64,000 nt of DNA from an uncultured Spirochaetaceae bacterium (lineage in GTDB: Bacteria > Spirochaetota > Spirochaetia > Sphaerochaetales > Sphaerochaetaceae): positions 124,001-188,000 of the forward strand of contig CALXYM010000002.1 in the NCBI GenBank assembly GCA_944392965.1. Reading direction: 5' to 3'. Under the pieces are notes generated by a model. It was given only the letters and a program-made list of their open reading frames with translations, did no database searches and was not told the DNA's origin. Below, one piece after another: positions 23,403 to 31,825 of the stretch (position 1 is its first letter; each line of letters opens with the position of its first letter). Made by a program: the position numbers and the translations under genes.

Positions 23403-24314
23403 TTACTTCTCCATGATGTTATCCCTGTGTATTCTCCTGTATTCTTTGGGCGTCACGCCCTCAAGAATCTTAAACGTCTTTGTAAAATAGCTGATATCTT
23501 GAAACCCAGATTGTAATGCGATATCTGATATGAACGCCGAGCTAGAGAGCATCATTCTTTTCGCATACTCGACTCTATACTCTTTGAGATACTGAACCGG
23601 AGAAACTGATAAAAGACGTCTGAAACATCTTAGACATTCGCTCTCACTTATATCTGCACTTTTTGCGATATCCTCAAGCCTTATATTCTGATCAAACGTA
23701 TTATGGATGAAGTCTAGCATCTTCTTCATGCGTAATCCATCCCTTTCGCTTCTTGAATCCCGACTATAATCATCGGGTAAAGACAGATGTTCTTTTAAAA
23801 GAACCATCATTTCAGAAAGAAGATTCCTGACTTTTATTTCATAATGCATTTTCTCCTCTCTACACTTTTGCCAAATACTCTCAATACTAGATAACATTTC
23901 ATTCTGCCAAGGGAGAGCGGAAGAAAGCACAAAACAACCATTTCCTCCACATTTTACAAGCGGATTCACATACTCCTGATAGAAAACACTCTCATCACTT
24001 CCACCGACAAGACGGGGATGAAAGACCATCGAATGAAGACGACACTCCCCATCACAAGAACTTTTTACCCCATGGAGTATCCCAGAGTTTACGAAGAATC
24101 CATCACCTTCTTTTAATTGATATGTCTCATTCCCAATGGTAAGAGAAATTTCTCCCATTTCTATGACAGCTGCTTCCAACTCCTCATGCCAATGCAGGGG
24201 GACATCAAACAGATTCAGATCGTCATAATAACAGGCAATGGGAAAACCGGTTGTTCCATGTTTTCCCCTCTCTTTTCCATCTGGAGCAATCTCAGCATCA
24301 CAAGGATAAATCAT
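23403..24314 (-). CDS. AraC family regulator with cupin domain
   Basis: The 303-residue transcription factor has an N-terminal cupin (HWHEELEAAVIEMGEISLTIGN, then GDGFFVNSGILHGV) that should sense a small ligand. Two HTH motifs occupy the C-terminal 100 residues (IRLEDIAKSADISESECLRCFRR and ISDIALQSGFQDISYFTKTFK). It diverges from an MFS transporter gene whose promoter has a good -10 but a poor -35 box, the usual arrangement for activation by AraC-type proteins. The ligand is not deducible. Confidence 0.93.
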   Translation of the reverse strand: MIYPCDAEIAPDGKERGKHGTTGFPIACYYDDLNLFDVPLHWHEELEAAVIEMGEISLTIGNETYQLKEGDGFFVNSGILHGVKSSCDGECRLHSMVFHPRLVGGSDESVFYQEYVNPLVKCGGNGCFVLSSALPWQNEMLSSIESIWQKCREEKMHYEIKVRNLLSEMMVLLKEHLSLPDDYSRDSRSERDGLRMKKMLDFIHNTFDQNIRLEDIAKSADISESECLRCFRRLLSVSPVQYLKEYRVEYAKRMMLSSSAFISDIALQSGFQDISYFTKTFKILEGVTPKEYRRIHRDNIMEK

Positions 24315-24385
24315 AAAGTACCTCGTTTGACTGTTTTGTCATATTTTCAGGCATATATTATCATATTTAAAGCCTTTTTTAAGCG

Positions 24386-24406
24386 ATATAATCATAGCAA
24401 AGGAGT
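24386..24406 (+). promoter_or_regulatory. MFS gene -10 box and ribosome site
   Basis: TATAAT near 24388 lacks a recognisable -35 at 17 nt, consistent with activator dependence. AAAGGAG (24400-24406) precedes the GTG start. Confidence 0.45.
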
Positions 24407-24411
24407 ATCAA

Positions 24412-25563
24412 GTGGTAAATTTTCTTCTTGCAATAATCTATCTCGCATTCATCAGTCTGGGACTTCCGGATGCACTTTTAGGATCAGCATGGCCAATGAT
24501 GTATCAGGAGTTCTCTGTCCCAATCTCATACGCAGGGATAATCTCCGCGATAATCTCCATTGGTACTGTGATATCAAGTCTGAACAGCGACAGGCTCACC
24601 AGACATCTCGGAGCGGGAAAAGTAACCGCCATAAGCGTTCTCATAACGGCAGTCTCCATTTTCGGATTCTCCTTCTCCCATTCATTCCTTCCCCTTGTAT
24701 TCTGGGCAATTCCATATGGACTCGGAGCTGGAAGCGTTGATGCAGCCCTGAACAATTATGTCGCACTGCATTATAAGAGCAGACATATGAGCTGGCTTCA
24801 TGCAATGTGGGGAATAGGGGCTGCTTCCGGTCCATATATAATGGGTTATGCCCTCTCCTCAGGAGGAGGGTGGACATCAGGTTATCGTTACATTGCAATT
24901 TTGCAGACTGTACTGACAGCAATCCTTTTCATAAGCATGCCAGCATGGAAGGGAAAGAGGAATGAAACGAAAGAAGAAAAAGGAAAAGCACTGAGCCTAA
25001 AAGAGATTGTAAAGATAAAAGGAGCTAAAGAGATCATGATCTCCTTCTTCTGTTATTGTGCCATAGAACAGACCTCAGGCTTATGGGCAAGCAGCTACCT
25101 CGTGCTTTATACAGGATTCAATGCAGAGAGTGCTGCAGCATTTGCAAGCATGTTCTTCATAGGGATAACAGCAGGAAGGATCATAAGTGGATTTCTAACA
25201 ATCAAATTGAACGATGATTCCATGATAAGACTCGGTTCGGCCCTTATCGGAACGGGAATAATCCTGCTATTTCTGCCAGGGATGAAAGAGATAGCCCTTC
25301 TTGCCTTCATTCTCATAGGGCTCGGCTGTGCTCCTATATATCCCTCGATAATCCATTCCACCCCTGTCCACTTTGGCCCGGAAAGGTCTCAGGCAATCAT
25401 CGGAGTGGAAATGGCAAGTGCATATATCGGAAACTGTCTGATGCCTCCATTCTTCGGAATTCTCGCAAACCATATTTCAATAGCACTACTTCCCGTCTAC
25501 CTTCTGATCATACTTGCACTGATGGTGATAATGCATGAGCGCCTTGTGAGAAAAGCTGGATAA
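24412..25563 (+). CDS. Major facilitator superfamily transporter
   Basis: The 383-residue protein has about twelve hydrophobic helices in two halves with a charged central loop (KGKRNETKEEKGK, about residues 180-193). LAFISLGLPDALLGSAWPMM at the N-terminus and the DRLTRHLGAGK loop between helices 2 and 3 are typical of MFS proteins, some of which carry sugars or drugs. The start is GTG 24412, supported by AAAGGAG. It is divergent from the AraC regulator that probably controls it. Confidence 0.9.
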   Translation: MVNFLLAIIYLAFISLGLPDALLGSAWPMMYQEFSVPISYAGIISAIISIGTVISSLNSDRLTRHLGAGKVTAISVLITAVSIFGFSFSHSFLPLVFWAIPYGLGAGSVDAALNNYVALHYKSRHMSWLHAMWGIGAASGPYIMGYALSSGGGWTSGYRYIAILQTVLTAILFISMPAWKGKRNETKEEKGKALSLKEIVKIKGAKEIMISFFCYCAIEQTSGLWASSYLVLYTGFNAESAAAFASMFFIGITAGRIISGFLTIKLNDDSMIRLGSALIGTGIILLFLPGMKEIALLAFILIGLGCAPIYPSIIHSTPVHFGPERSQAIIGVEMASAYIGNCLMPPFFGILANHISIALLPVYLLIILALMVIMHERLVRKAG

Positions 25564-25574
25564 GTAGGACCATC

Positions 25575-25970
25575 TTACACTTTCTCTTTTCTGAACATAT
25601 GGAGAGCTAACGAGAAAAGGCCTATTCCAAGCATGGAGAATGCGGACCTAGTATCTAAAGCATCCATTATGGAAAGTACTGTAACGGCAACACCCATGGC
25701 AAGGGCTATGCTTCTAAGAATAAGGCCTACGACATCATCTATTTTCCCGCTTTCAACTTTCTTCTCCACGTTTGACTGCATCAACTCATCAATGGATACT
25801 CCCAAGATTTCGGCAAGACGTGGAAAAGAACTTATATCAGGATACGAAAGGTCCCTCTCCCATTTTGATACCGCCTTATCCGTAACGCCCATTCTCTGAG
25901 CAAGATCCAGCTGTGTCATCCCCTTTCCTTTTCTCAGCTCTGCTATCTTCTTTCCCAATGTGGTGTTCAT
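25575..25970 (-). CDS. XRE-type regulator with membrane-spanning tail
   Basis: 131 residues. Residues 1-60 are a Cro/C1-type HTH (LGKKIAELRKGKGMTQLDLAQRMGVTDKAVSKWERDLSYPD). After a linker containing LMQSNVEKKVESGKIDD come two hydrophobic segments (about 84-104 and 109-124), which would place the protein at the membrane. ATG 25970 is preferred, as GGGAGG lies 8 nt upstream; a GTG at 25979 is less likely. A large palindrome lies 57 nt upstream, and a 62-nt piece of a paralogue is left at 26058-26119. Confidence 0.85.
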   Translation of the reverse strand: MNTTLGKKIAELRKGKGMTQLDLAQRMGVTDKAVSKWERDLSYPDISSFPRLAEILGVSIDELMQSNVEKKVESGKIDDVVGLILRSIALAMGVAVTVLSIMDALDTRSAFSMLGIGLFSLALHMFRKEKV

Positions 25971-26026
25971 CCTAACCACCTCCCGTTTTCATGATAGTAC
26001 AGATTTGACAAAATAAACTCTACCGA

Positions 26027-26054
26027 CCAATGGTTTAGTTAACTGAACCATTGG
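26027..26054. promoter_or_regulatory. 28-bp near-perfect palindrome
   Basis: Arms CCAATGGTT and AACCATTGG flank a centre AGTTAACT, with only one mismatched pair in 28 bp. Its position upstream of the XRE gene makes it a strong operator candidate. Confidence 0.6.
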
Positions 26055-26057
26055 TTT

Positions 26058-26119
26058 ACATCATCTATTTTCCCATTTTCTGCTTTCTTTTCCACGTTTG
26101 ACTGCATCAACTCATCAAT
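26058..26119 (-). pseudogene. 62-nt relic of a second XRE gene
   Basis: Matches 25732-25793 of the intact XRE gene without gaps at about 57 of 62 positions, in the same orientation. It covers the linker after the HTH. The rest of the second copy is gone. The remaining bases up to 26326 hold no recognisable gene. Confidence 0.65.
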
Positions 26120-26323
26120 ATGCAAGATGGCAATGATAAGTATTCATAATTTATTGACATGAATTTTCTAGGTACTAAGATTATAAGGAAAATACAGGAT
26201 TTTTCAGGAAATCTTGGTCAATTTCTTTCTTTGTAAGAGTAGTAACTCATTGTAATAGAGTAAAACATGTGAACTTTCTGAAAAATTCAGTATAGTATCC
26301 TTTCTGCTGACATACAAAAAATC

Positions 26324-26339
26324 TGTTATAATCAGGCAT
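26324..26339 (+). promoter_or_regulatory. thpR extended -10 box, probable leaderless start
   Basis: TGTTATAAT (TATAAT at 26327-26332, extended -10) is followed by 7 nt and ATG 26340. No Shine-Dalgarno sequence and no convincing -35. Confidence 0.55.
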
Positions 26340-26879
26340 ATGAGATTATTTACGGCAATAGACCTCTCTGCAGAATGTAAAGAGTATATATCTGATGTAA
26401 TGAAGGATATGAAAGTGTACTTAAATAATAAAGGCGTGTTCGTACCCCTTAATAACTTCCATATCACACTTGAATTCCTCGGAGAAAAAGAAGAGAGGGA
26501 CGTGGAAAGAATAAGAAAAGCCATGGATGGGATAAACATCCATCCCTTCTCTTTCCTCATAACAGGAGAGATCGGTTATTTCACAAGAGAGAGGAATAAA
26601 AGAACATATTTCCTTAACATGGCACATTCTGAGAACCTGAACAGGTTGCAATGGGAACTGCATAATAACCTGGAAATGGAAGGTTTTCCTCTGGAGAAGA
26701 GAAAATATCATCCTCATATAACATTGGTAAGGAACGCCTATACGAAAGACATCATTCCATCTTTCGATACTTTCAAGGAGAATGTAACATCCATACACTT
26801 GATGAGATCCGACCGAATAAATGGAAGGATGGTCTATACCTCTATTTATGAGAAACTACTCCTCAATGATCCAGTCTGA
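26340..26879 (+). CDS. thpR: RNA 2',3'-cyclic phosphodiesterase, 2H family
   Basis: The 179-residue LigT/ThpR-type enzyme opens 2',3'-cyclic phosphates on RNA ends. Both catalytic HxTx motifs are present: FHITLEFLG (near residue 42) and YHPHITLVRNA (near residue 125). Length is normal. The start has a TATAAT box 7 nt upstream and no ribosome site. The gene stands alone on its strand and overlaps the next, convergent gene by 24 nt. Confidence 0.92.
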   Translation: MRLFTAIDLSAECKEYISDVMKDMKVYLNNKGVFVPLNNFHITLEFLGEKEERDVERIRKAMDGINIHPFSFLITGEIGYFTRERNKRTYFLNMAHSENLNRLQWELHNNLEMEGFPLEKRKYHPHITLVRNAYTKDIIPSFDTFKENVTSIHLMRSDRINGRMVYTSIYEKLLLNDPV

Positions 26880-27335
26880 ATAGTCCTCATCCTCCCCCAC
26901 TTCAACGAAGGAATCTTCAAAGAGCCCTCTGAGAAAATCAAAAACAGAATCGTCATCTTTTGCACCGAGGTATACTCCGAGATCCTCTTTCTCCCCGTTT
27001 CCATAAAGGATGATCCTGCTCGGAGTGAGGTAACCTTTTATCCCATACTCGTTTTGTAGGCTCTTCACACTCTCCCCAAGTGCAGAGGAGAGAGCTCTGA
27101 GATCCAGGGATTCCAGGGAAGCGGAGAATATCATATTCCCATCCCGAAGGGCTGCGACAGAATGAGAGATGGAGACCATGGAATCATCACCGAGGGAGGC
27201 AGGATTTTTCATGAAAATGAGATCAAGCCCGCTCTCCTCATCCACATCCTTCATAACGACACCGGTCCTTATATCCGCCAATGTTGGCCAATCACGCACG
27301 GTAAGAACCGTAGCATTATCCTTATCTACTATCAT
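26856..27335 (-). CDS. Hypothetical protein coupled to YihY
   Basis: 159 residues, acidic, with no signal peptide or membrane helix. It contains LTVRDWPTLADIRTGVVMKDV near the start, a serine-rich MVSISHSVAAL stretch, and an acidic C-terminus (VGEDEDYSDWIIEE). I do not recognise a family. Its start codon overlaps the end of the yihY gene by 4 nt, so the two are translationally coupled and may act together. The reading frame is continuous and uses codons like its neighbours, so I consider it real. Confidence 0.65.
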   Translation of the reverse strand: MIVDKDNATVLTVRDWPTLADIRTGVVMKDVDEESGLDLIFMKNPASLGDDSMVSISHSVAALRDGNMIFSASLESLDLRALSSALGESVKSLQNEYGIKGYLTPSRIILYGNGEKEDLGVYLGAKDDDSVFDFLRGLFEDSFVEVGEDEDYSDWIIEE

Positions 27336-28606
27336 AAACGCTCCATGAGATTCTCTATCGAGATATCCTCTAATCCTTTTATTCCCTTGTCCTCAAGCTC
27401 CTGGGCAACCGCCTCCCCCATCGTCATGATATCTTCTTTCTCTTTTCTTTCACTACCGTAGAGGACATGAAGGACCTCCTTCAGATATATCTTATCCAGA
27501 GGAAGAGCTGGAACGAATGCACTGCGTTGCGTGTTCACAGCCATTATGATCTTCCCATCTTCAAGACAGTTGATATACCCATAGAGTTTGCTTGATGGGA
27601 CTGCGAGCTTTCTTACAAGCTCCTTCTCCGTCGTGGCACCTTTACCGGAACGGTACTTGTCTGCTACAAGCAATACAAGATTGACCCCTTCACTTATCTG
27701 AGAAAGCGGACTTTCCGGACGACCCTTGATAAGCCCCTTATCAGGACGGAACTGATGGACATATGTAATCTCGGCAGAGACCATTATTATGTACCAGAAA
27801 ATATAAAAATAGATGAGCATGAAGAGAAGAGATGCAAGGGAACCATAGATTACGGAATAATTAACAGAGGTGGTAATCATGTGCTTGAATATCTCCGTTG
27901 CTATCAGAATGGCGACAAGCCCGGTAAGAGACCCTACAAGGGCACTTGATATCCTTATCTTCGCATTCGGAAAGAAGAAGATCACAGAGAAGATCACGAT
28001 CCACAGCATTCCAATGAGGACCGTACGTTCCCAGAAACTGGAAGATGCGAGGACGAATGTATCCTCTCTTATTATATTTGAAAGCGTCCTCTCTATCCTC
28101 CCCTGAAGGGCTATGATCACGACAATCAAAAGAGCTGCGACTATTAAAAGGGTCATGAAAGTCGTTAGTCTCCTCAGCGTTCCCGACGTCGGCTGGGTAC
28201 GGAAGATCCTGTTCATGACGGTATACACCCTGTTTATAAGGAGTATGCTCGTAATCAAAAAGGATATGACACCAAAGACACCGAGGCTCAGGGCATTTCC
28301 GGTATACATCTCAAGCATACTGGCAATCTCATGCCCGGTCTGAGAGCCAAGGGTCTCAACCAGGAAAGTGGTCAACGTATCTATCACGATCTGAAGGACA
28401 CCGAAAACGGAGAAGAAAGCAAAGAGGAACGCAACACATGGAATGATTGAAATCAGCGTGGAATAGACCATCCCTGAAGCGAGAATGCTCACATTATCCC
28501 GAGATATCCTGGTATAAGAAAGGAGAAGTACCTTACCATAGTCCTTCCACCAGTCAATGAAATTCTGATAGCTTCGTCCTAATTTTGAAAGAACTTCCCC
28601 TTTCAT
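27332..28606 (-). CDS. YihY/BrkB family inner-membrane protein
   Basis: The 424-residue protein has six hydrophobic segments in residues 35-285 and the family landmarks DNVSILASGMVYSTLISIIPCVAFLFAFFS (written here as the region near residues 38-67) and SVNYSVIYGSLASLL near 247. A soluble C-terminal extension (about 290-424) resembles a winged helix (SEGVNLVLLVADKY...RKLAVPSSKLYG), as found in many YihY proteins. Often misnamed ribonuclease BN; the real function is unknown. It precedes the unknown 159-residue gene and follows the lipase gene by 11 nt, suggesting a three-gene operon. Confidence 0.88.
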   Translation of the reverse strand: MKGEVLSKLGRSYQNFIDWWKDYGKVLLLSYTRISRDNVSILASGMVYSTLISIIPCVAFLFAFFSVFGVLQIVIDTLTTFLVETLGSQTGHEIASMLEMYTGNALSLGVFGVISFLITSILLINRVYTVMNRIFRTQPTSGTLRRLTTFMTLLIVAALLIVVIIALQGRIERTLSNIIREDTFVLASSSFWERTVLIGMLWIVIFSVIFFFPNAKIRISSALVGSLTGLVAILIATEIFKHMITTSVNYSVIYGSLASLLFMLIYFYIFWYIIMVSAEITYVHQFRPDKGLIKGRPESPLSQISEGVNLVLLVADKYRSGKGATTEKELVRKLAVPSSKLYGYINCLEDGKIIMAVNTQRSAFVPALPLDKIYLKEVLHVLYGSERKEKEDIMTMGEAVAQELEDKGIKGLEDISIENLMERL

Positions 28607-28617
28607 TTCTATCCTTC

Positions 28618-29526
28618 TTACATCTGGCTGTCATAAAATGCCACGACATCCTGATAGACCTCTTCTTTATTGATCTCGTTAAGAATTTCGTGTCTCCCGC
28701 CATCATATAGCTTCATCTTGACATTATCAAGGCCAGCCTTCTTATATAGAGAATATACCTTTCTCACCCCTTTGGAATACCCTCCTACAGGATCTTCTGA
28801 ACCACTTATTATAAAAAGAGGAAGGCTTTTCCTTATCTTCTCCACCTGCTTCTTATCATTGGCCTGATTAGATAGCTCAATCAGATCATCATAGAACTTG
28901 GATGAACATACAAACCCACAGAGGGGATCCTTCTCATATTTTTCAACTTCTCTCTTGTCCCGTGAGAGCCAGGAGTATTTCCCCTCTCCCCTGAAGTGTT
29001 TCACATAGGATGAGAATGCAAGGTTATCCAGATCAGGGTCTCTCATCTTAGACCCCCATTTCTTCACATGGCTGCGTGCAACAAGCTGTCCTGCCTTTCC
29101 AATAAGCCCCTGATGTGCACCGGTACCACAGATTACAACAGCATCGTAATCCTCACTGTAACGCTCGATGCATACCCTTGTTATGAAAGACCCCATCGAA
29201 TGTCCAAAAAGGAAATGTGGAAGCTCCGGAAAGTCCTCCATTATCTTCCTATCGAGGGCATACGCATCATCGACGACGATGGACCATCCATCACGGGTAG
29301 AGAACCATCCCTTCTCATCCTCTTCCGCGGTATACCCATGTCCACGGTGATCCTGGGCATAAACGACATATCCATGACGGTTTAAAAAGCGTGCGAACTC
29401 ATCATAACGGTAGCTGTGTTCCGCCATACCATGATTGATATGCACACTCGCTTTCGGACTCTCAGTCTCCCAAACACGATAAAATAACCTATGCCCATCT
29501 CTCATTATAAGCCGTTCTTCATGCAT
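28618..29526 (-). CDS. Alpha/beta hydrolase, monoacylglycerol-lipase-like
   Basis: About 302 residues of the Hydrolase_4 family. The nucleophile elbow is LFGHSMGSF, the acid is in SGSEDPVGG and the His in DGGRHEILNE, giving a complete triad, and HGMAEHSYRYD forms the oxyanion segment. This predicts a lysophospholipase or monoglyceride lipase in the cytoplasm; no signal peptide is seen. ATG 29526 is preferred to the longer frame to 29565, since homology begins at MHEERLIMRDG. First gene of the probable operon with yihY. Confidence 0.87.
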   Translation of the reverse strand: MHEERLIMRDGHRLFYRVWETESPKASVHINHGMAEHSYRYDEFARFLNRHGYVVYAQDHRGHGYTAEEDEKGWFSTRDGWSIVVDDAYALDRKIMEDFPELPHFLFGHSMGSFITRVCIERYSEDYDAVVICGTGAHQGLIGKAGQLVARSHVKKWGSKMRDPDLDNLAFSSYVKHFRGEGKYSWLSRDKREVEKYEKDPLCGFVCSSKFYDDLIELSNQANDKKQVEKIRKSLPLFIISGSEDPVGGYSKGVRKVYSLYKKAGLDNVKMKLYDGGRHEILNEINKEEVYQDVVAFYDSQM

Positions 29527-29705
29527 ATGTGGTAACCTGCCTGTAAATAGAAGATAACATAGCAAAATGTAAAAGTCATTTAGAAATCATATAATTTTTA
29601 TTACTTTCCCATATAACAGAGAACTTATGACATAAGAGGAATGGATATTCCTCCTTTAAGCAAATATTCTTGTAAGAAGAGGGGAAACAACAAGTTCATG
29701 CATAT

Positions 29706-29742
29706 TTGCCATGTTCCCGTCATCCACATTATAATTTCTCAT
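29706..29742 (+). promoter_or_regulatory. Phosphodiesterase promoter, probable leaderless start
   Basis: TTGCCA (29706-29711), 18-nt spacer, TATAAT (29730-29735), then 7 nt to ATG 29743. No Shine-Dalgarno sequence. Confidence 0.6.
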
Positions 29743-30234
29743 ATGAAATACCTTATCTGCTCGGATTTACATGGAGATGAGAAAACATTCGAGAGGCTCA
29801 TCAAGATAAAAGATGTACTAAAATGCGATGGGATCATATCTGCAGGGGATTTCTGTCCTACGATGAGCATGGAGGTCTCTGCATATAATATCGAGTTCAA
29901 AACCGTAATGGGTAACTGTGACCGATATCACACATATTCCCTTCTCCCCACTCCAAAGGATTTCATAATCTTTGATTATCTTTCGCATAAGGTCGTCGTA
30001 ACACATGGAGACTGCTATATTCCATCCTATTTCAACCTAAAGCAAGGAGACATATTCATCTCTGGACACACGCATATAGGACACCTGGGAAAAGAGGATG
30101 GGATAATCCTATTCAACCCTGGCTCTCCCTCCAGGCCAAGAGATGGAAGGCGGAGCTTCGGCATTCTTTCCGAGGAGGGTATCAGGCTCTTAACCCTTCC
30201 TTTTCTCAAAACGGTTGAGGTACTTTCCTTCTAA
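29743..30234 (+). CDS. YfcE/MJ0936-type metallophosphoesterase
   Basis: 163 residues of the calcineurin-like family. Metal-binding motifs are in order: CSDLHGD (7-13), SAGDF, MGNCD (GNxD), VTHGD and SGHTHIG. Members hydrolyse phosphodiesters such as bis(p-nitrophenyl) phosphate in vitro; the cellular substrate is unknown. The frame extends upstream to 29641, but homology and the promoter place the start at ATG 29743. The end overlaps the convergent AOR-like gene by 45 nt. Confidence 0.85.
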   Translation: MKYLICSDLHGDEKTFERLIKIKDVLKCDGIISAGDFCPTMSMEVSAYNIEFKTVMGNCDRYHTYSLLPTPKDFIIFDYLSHKVVVTHGDCYIPSYFNLKQGDIFISGHTHIGHLGKEDGIILFNPGSPSRPRDGRRSFGILSEEGIRLLTLPFLKTVEVLSF

Positions 30235-31722
30235 ACGCCTCTTCTCCCTCTTATAAAATTCCAGAAGACGGGCCGGTCTTACGGTACTGACCTCGGTTTT
30301 CGAAGATGATGTATAAATGAAATGTTCAGGAACAGGATTCTCCTCCTCTCCGATCATGTTCAAGATTTCAAGGCCTTCTTTTATTAGCTCCTTTCCATCA
30401 ATCTTGAAAAAAAACATATGCTCAAGCCTTAATCTTAAAAGAAGAGGTATCTTATAAAACACCCTTGGTATGGTGGAGATATATGCGGCGTAAGTCCCCA
30501 TCACGGGCAGACTGCGGGAAGAGAGGGCATACCGGTAAATCCGTTCAAAAATGGCAAGAATAGCAGCTATCCTGTCTGAGGTAACCCGTACAGGAGCGTA
30601 AAGGGAATAGGCAGGAATCTCATCATCTCCAAGAATCATGAAGATGGCAGCCTCTCCCGAGCCTCTCAGATCAAAAAGCGTCGACTGCCCACCCATCTTA
30701 TATGAGGCATATGCCGTCCCATCATAGGCCTTCAAAGCCTTAAGCTTATCCTCAAAAGAGAGATCCATTGAGGCAAGCATCGCCCCTGCCTCCACCGTCT
30801 CAAGCCCGGCATCCTCCACCGCGCTCTTTAGAAGGAGGACCTTATCTGCGGAGAATATGTTCTGCATCGATCCGAGAGCCATCATCTGGATGATATTAGG
30901 AGACTCCGATCCATCCTGCAGAATACGTTTGCACGAAACGGGGCAGTCAGCACATGATACACTGTATGCCCCATACTTCTCCTTCAGATATGAACCATCG
31001 AGGAAGATCGCCCTGGCATCATGCCGTCTTGTGAAATTCTCAATTGGAAGGAATGCGGACCTCTCCGCGTTTTTAATCCAGCCCGTGGTACTGTCCCTCT
31101 TCAAGAGTTTCGCAAAACGTGACCGGTCAAGGGCTCTCAAGTATTTTCTTCCCTCCTCATCCTCAGCCCTCTTCGGCATGTGAGACTGGACGCATATTCC
31201 CTTGAGATTCAAGGACGAGAAAGCATAACCGAAACCACCTCTGGAAAGCTCTTCCCCATTCTCATAGAGCGCGGCACATCTGATAAGGCAATCAGCTGCT
31301 CTTCCCGTGGAGAGTACGATATCAGAACTCTTCTCCCTTACAAAAGAGGAGAACTCAGAATATGAGGATTTTCTTAATTCCTCGCACTCTCTTATCTCAA
31401 TCGCATTTCCCCGTATTGAAATATAACTGAGCTTCCTTGCCCTGCCTGTGATGACAAGGGCCGTATATCCGAGATAAGAAAGAACGAGGCCTGAAGATAA
31501 ATTCGAATATCCGTAATGTACCCTGTTCTGCATGGGGGAGAAGAAGGCATAAGGAGATGAGGAAGCACCCCTTATTCTCAGAGCCTCCTCACACACGGGG
31601 ATGAATACGATCCTGTCCATTCTCCCCTCCATAAGACACTTAGCAAGGAAATATCCCTTCTCCTCTCGGTCTCTTGTACTCCTAATCTCTTCTCTATCCA
31701 AATCTATATACAGAATACTCAT
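30190..31722 (-). CDS. Degenerate aldehyde:ferredoxin oxidoreductase-like protein
   Basis: 510 residues, about 100 shorter than typical AOR enzymes, which use a tungsten or molybdenum pterin and a 4Fe-4S cluster. The AOR signature is recognisable (SRGGFGYAFSSLNLKGI near residue 160) and the first three cluster cysteines are in CADCPVSC (Cys257, Cys260, Cys264). No cysteine occurs after residue 264, so the fourth ligand of the C-terminal DxxGLC motif is absent, along with much of that domain. The last 40 residues are very basic. It may be a non-redox relative or an evolving pseudoenzyme. It stands alone, with no ferredoxin or cofactor gene beside it. Confidence 0.75.
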   Translation of the reverse strand: MSILYIDLDREEIRSTRDREEKGYFLAKCLMEGRMDRIVFIPVCEEALRIRGASSSPYAFFSPMQNRVHYGYSNLSSGLVLSYLGYTALVITGRARKLSYISIRGNAIEIRECEELRKSSYSEFSSFVREKSSDIVLSTGRAADCLIRCAALYENGEELSRGGFGYAFSSLNLKGICVQSHMPKRAEDEEGRKYLRALDRSRFAKLLKRDSTTGWIKNAERSAFLPIENFTRRHDARAIFLDGSYLKEKYGAYSVSCADCPVSCKRILQDGSESPNIIQMMALGSMQNIFSADKVLLLKSAVEDAGLETVEAGAMLASMDLSFEDKLKALKAYDGTAYASYKMGGQSTLFDLRGSGEAAIFMILGDDEIPAYSLYAPVRVTSDRIAAILAIFERIYRYALSSRSLPVMGTYAAYISTIPRVFYKIPLLLRLRLEHMFFFKIDGKELIKEGLEILNMIGEEENPVPEHFIYTSSSKTEVSTVRPARLLEFYKREKRRLEGKYLNRFEKRKG

Positions 31723-31789
31723 CGCTTCTCAGATTATACTAAACAGATCCGTTTTATACCATCTTCTAACAAAATGCACCATTCTAAAT

Positions 31790-31825
31790 TCGACATCCAC
31801 TTTTTTTGCTGTTATCCTTATAGTC
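31790..31825 (+). promoter_or_regulatory. Uridine-kinase-fusion promoter, probable leaderless start
   Basis: TCGACA (31790-31795), 17-nt spacer, TATCCT (31813-31818) with an upstream TG (extended -10), then 7 nt to ATG 31826. No ribosome site. Confidence 0.6.
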
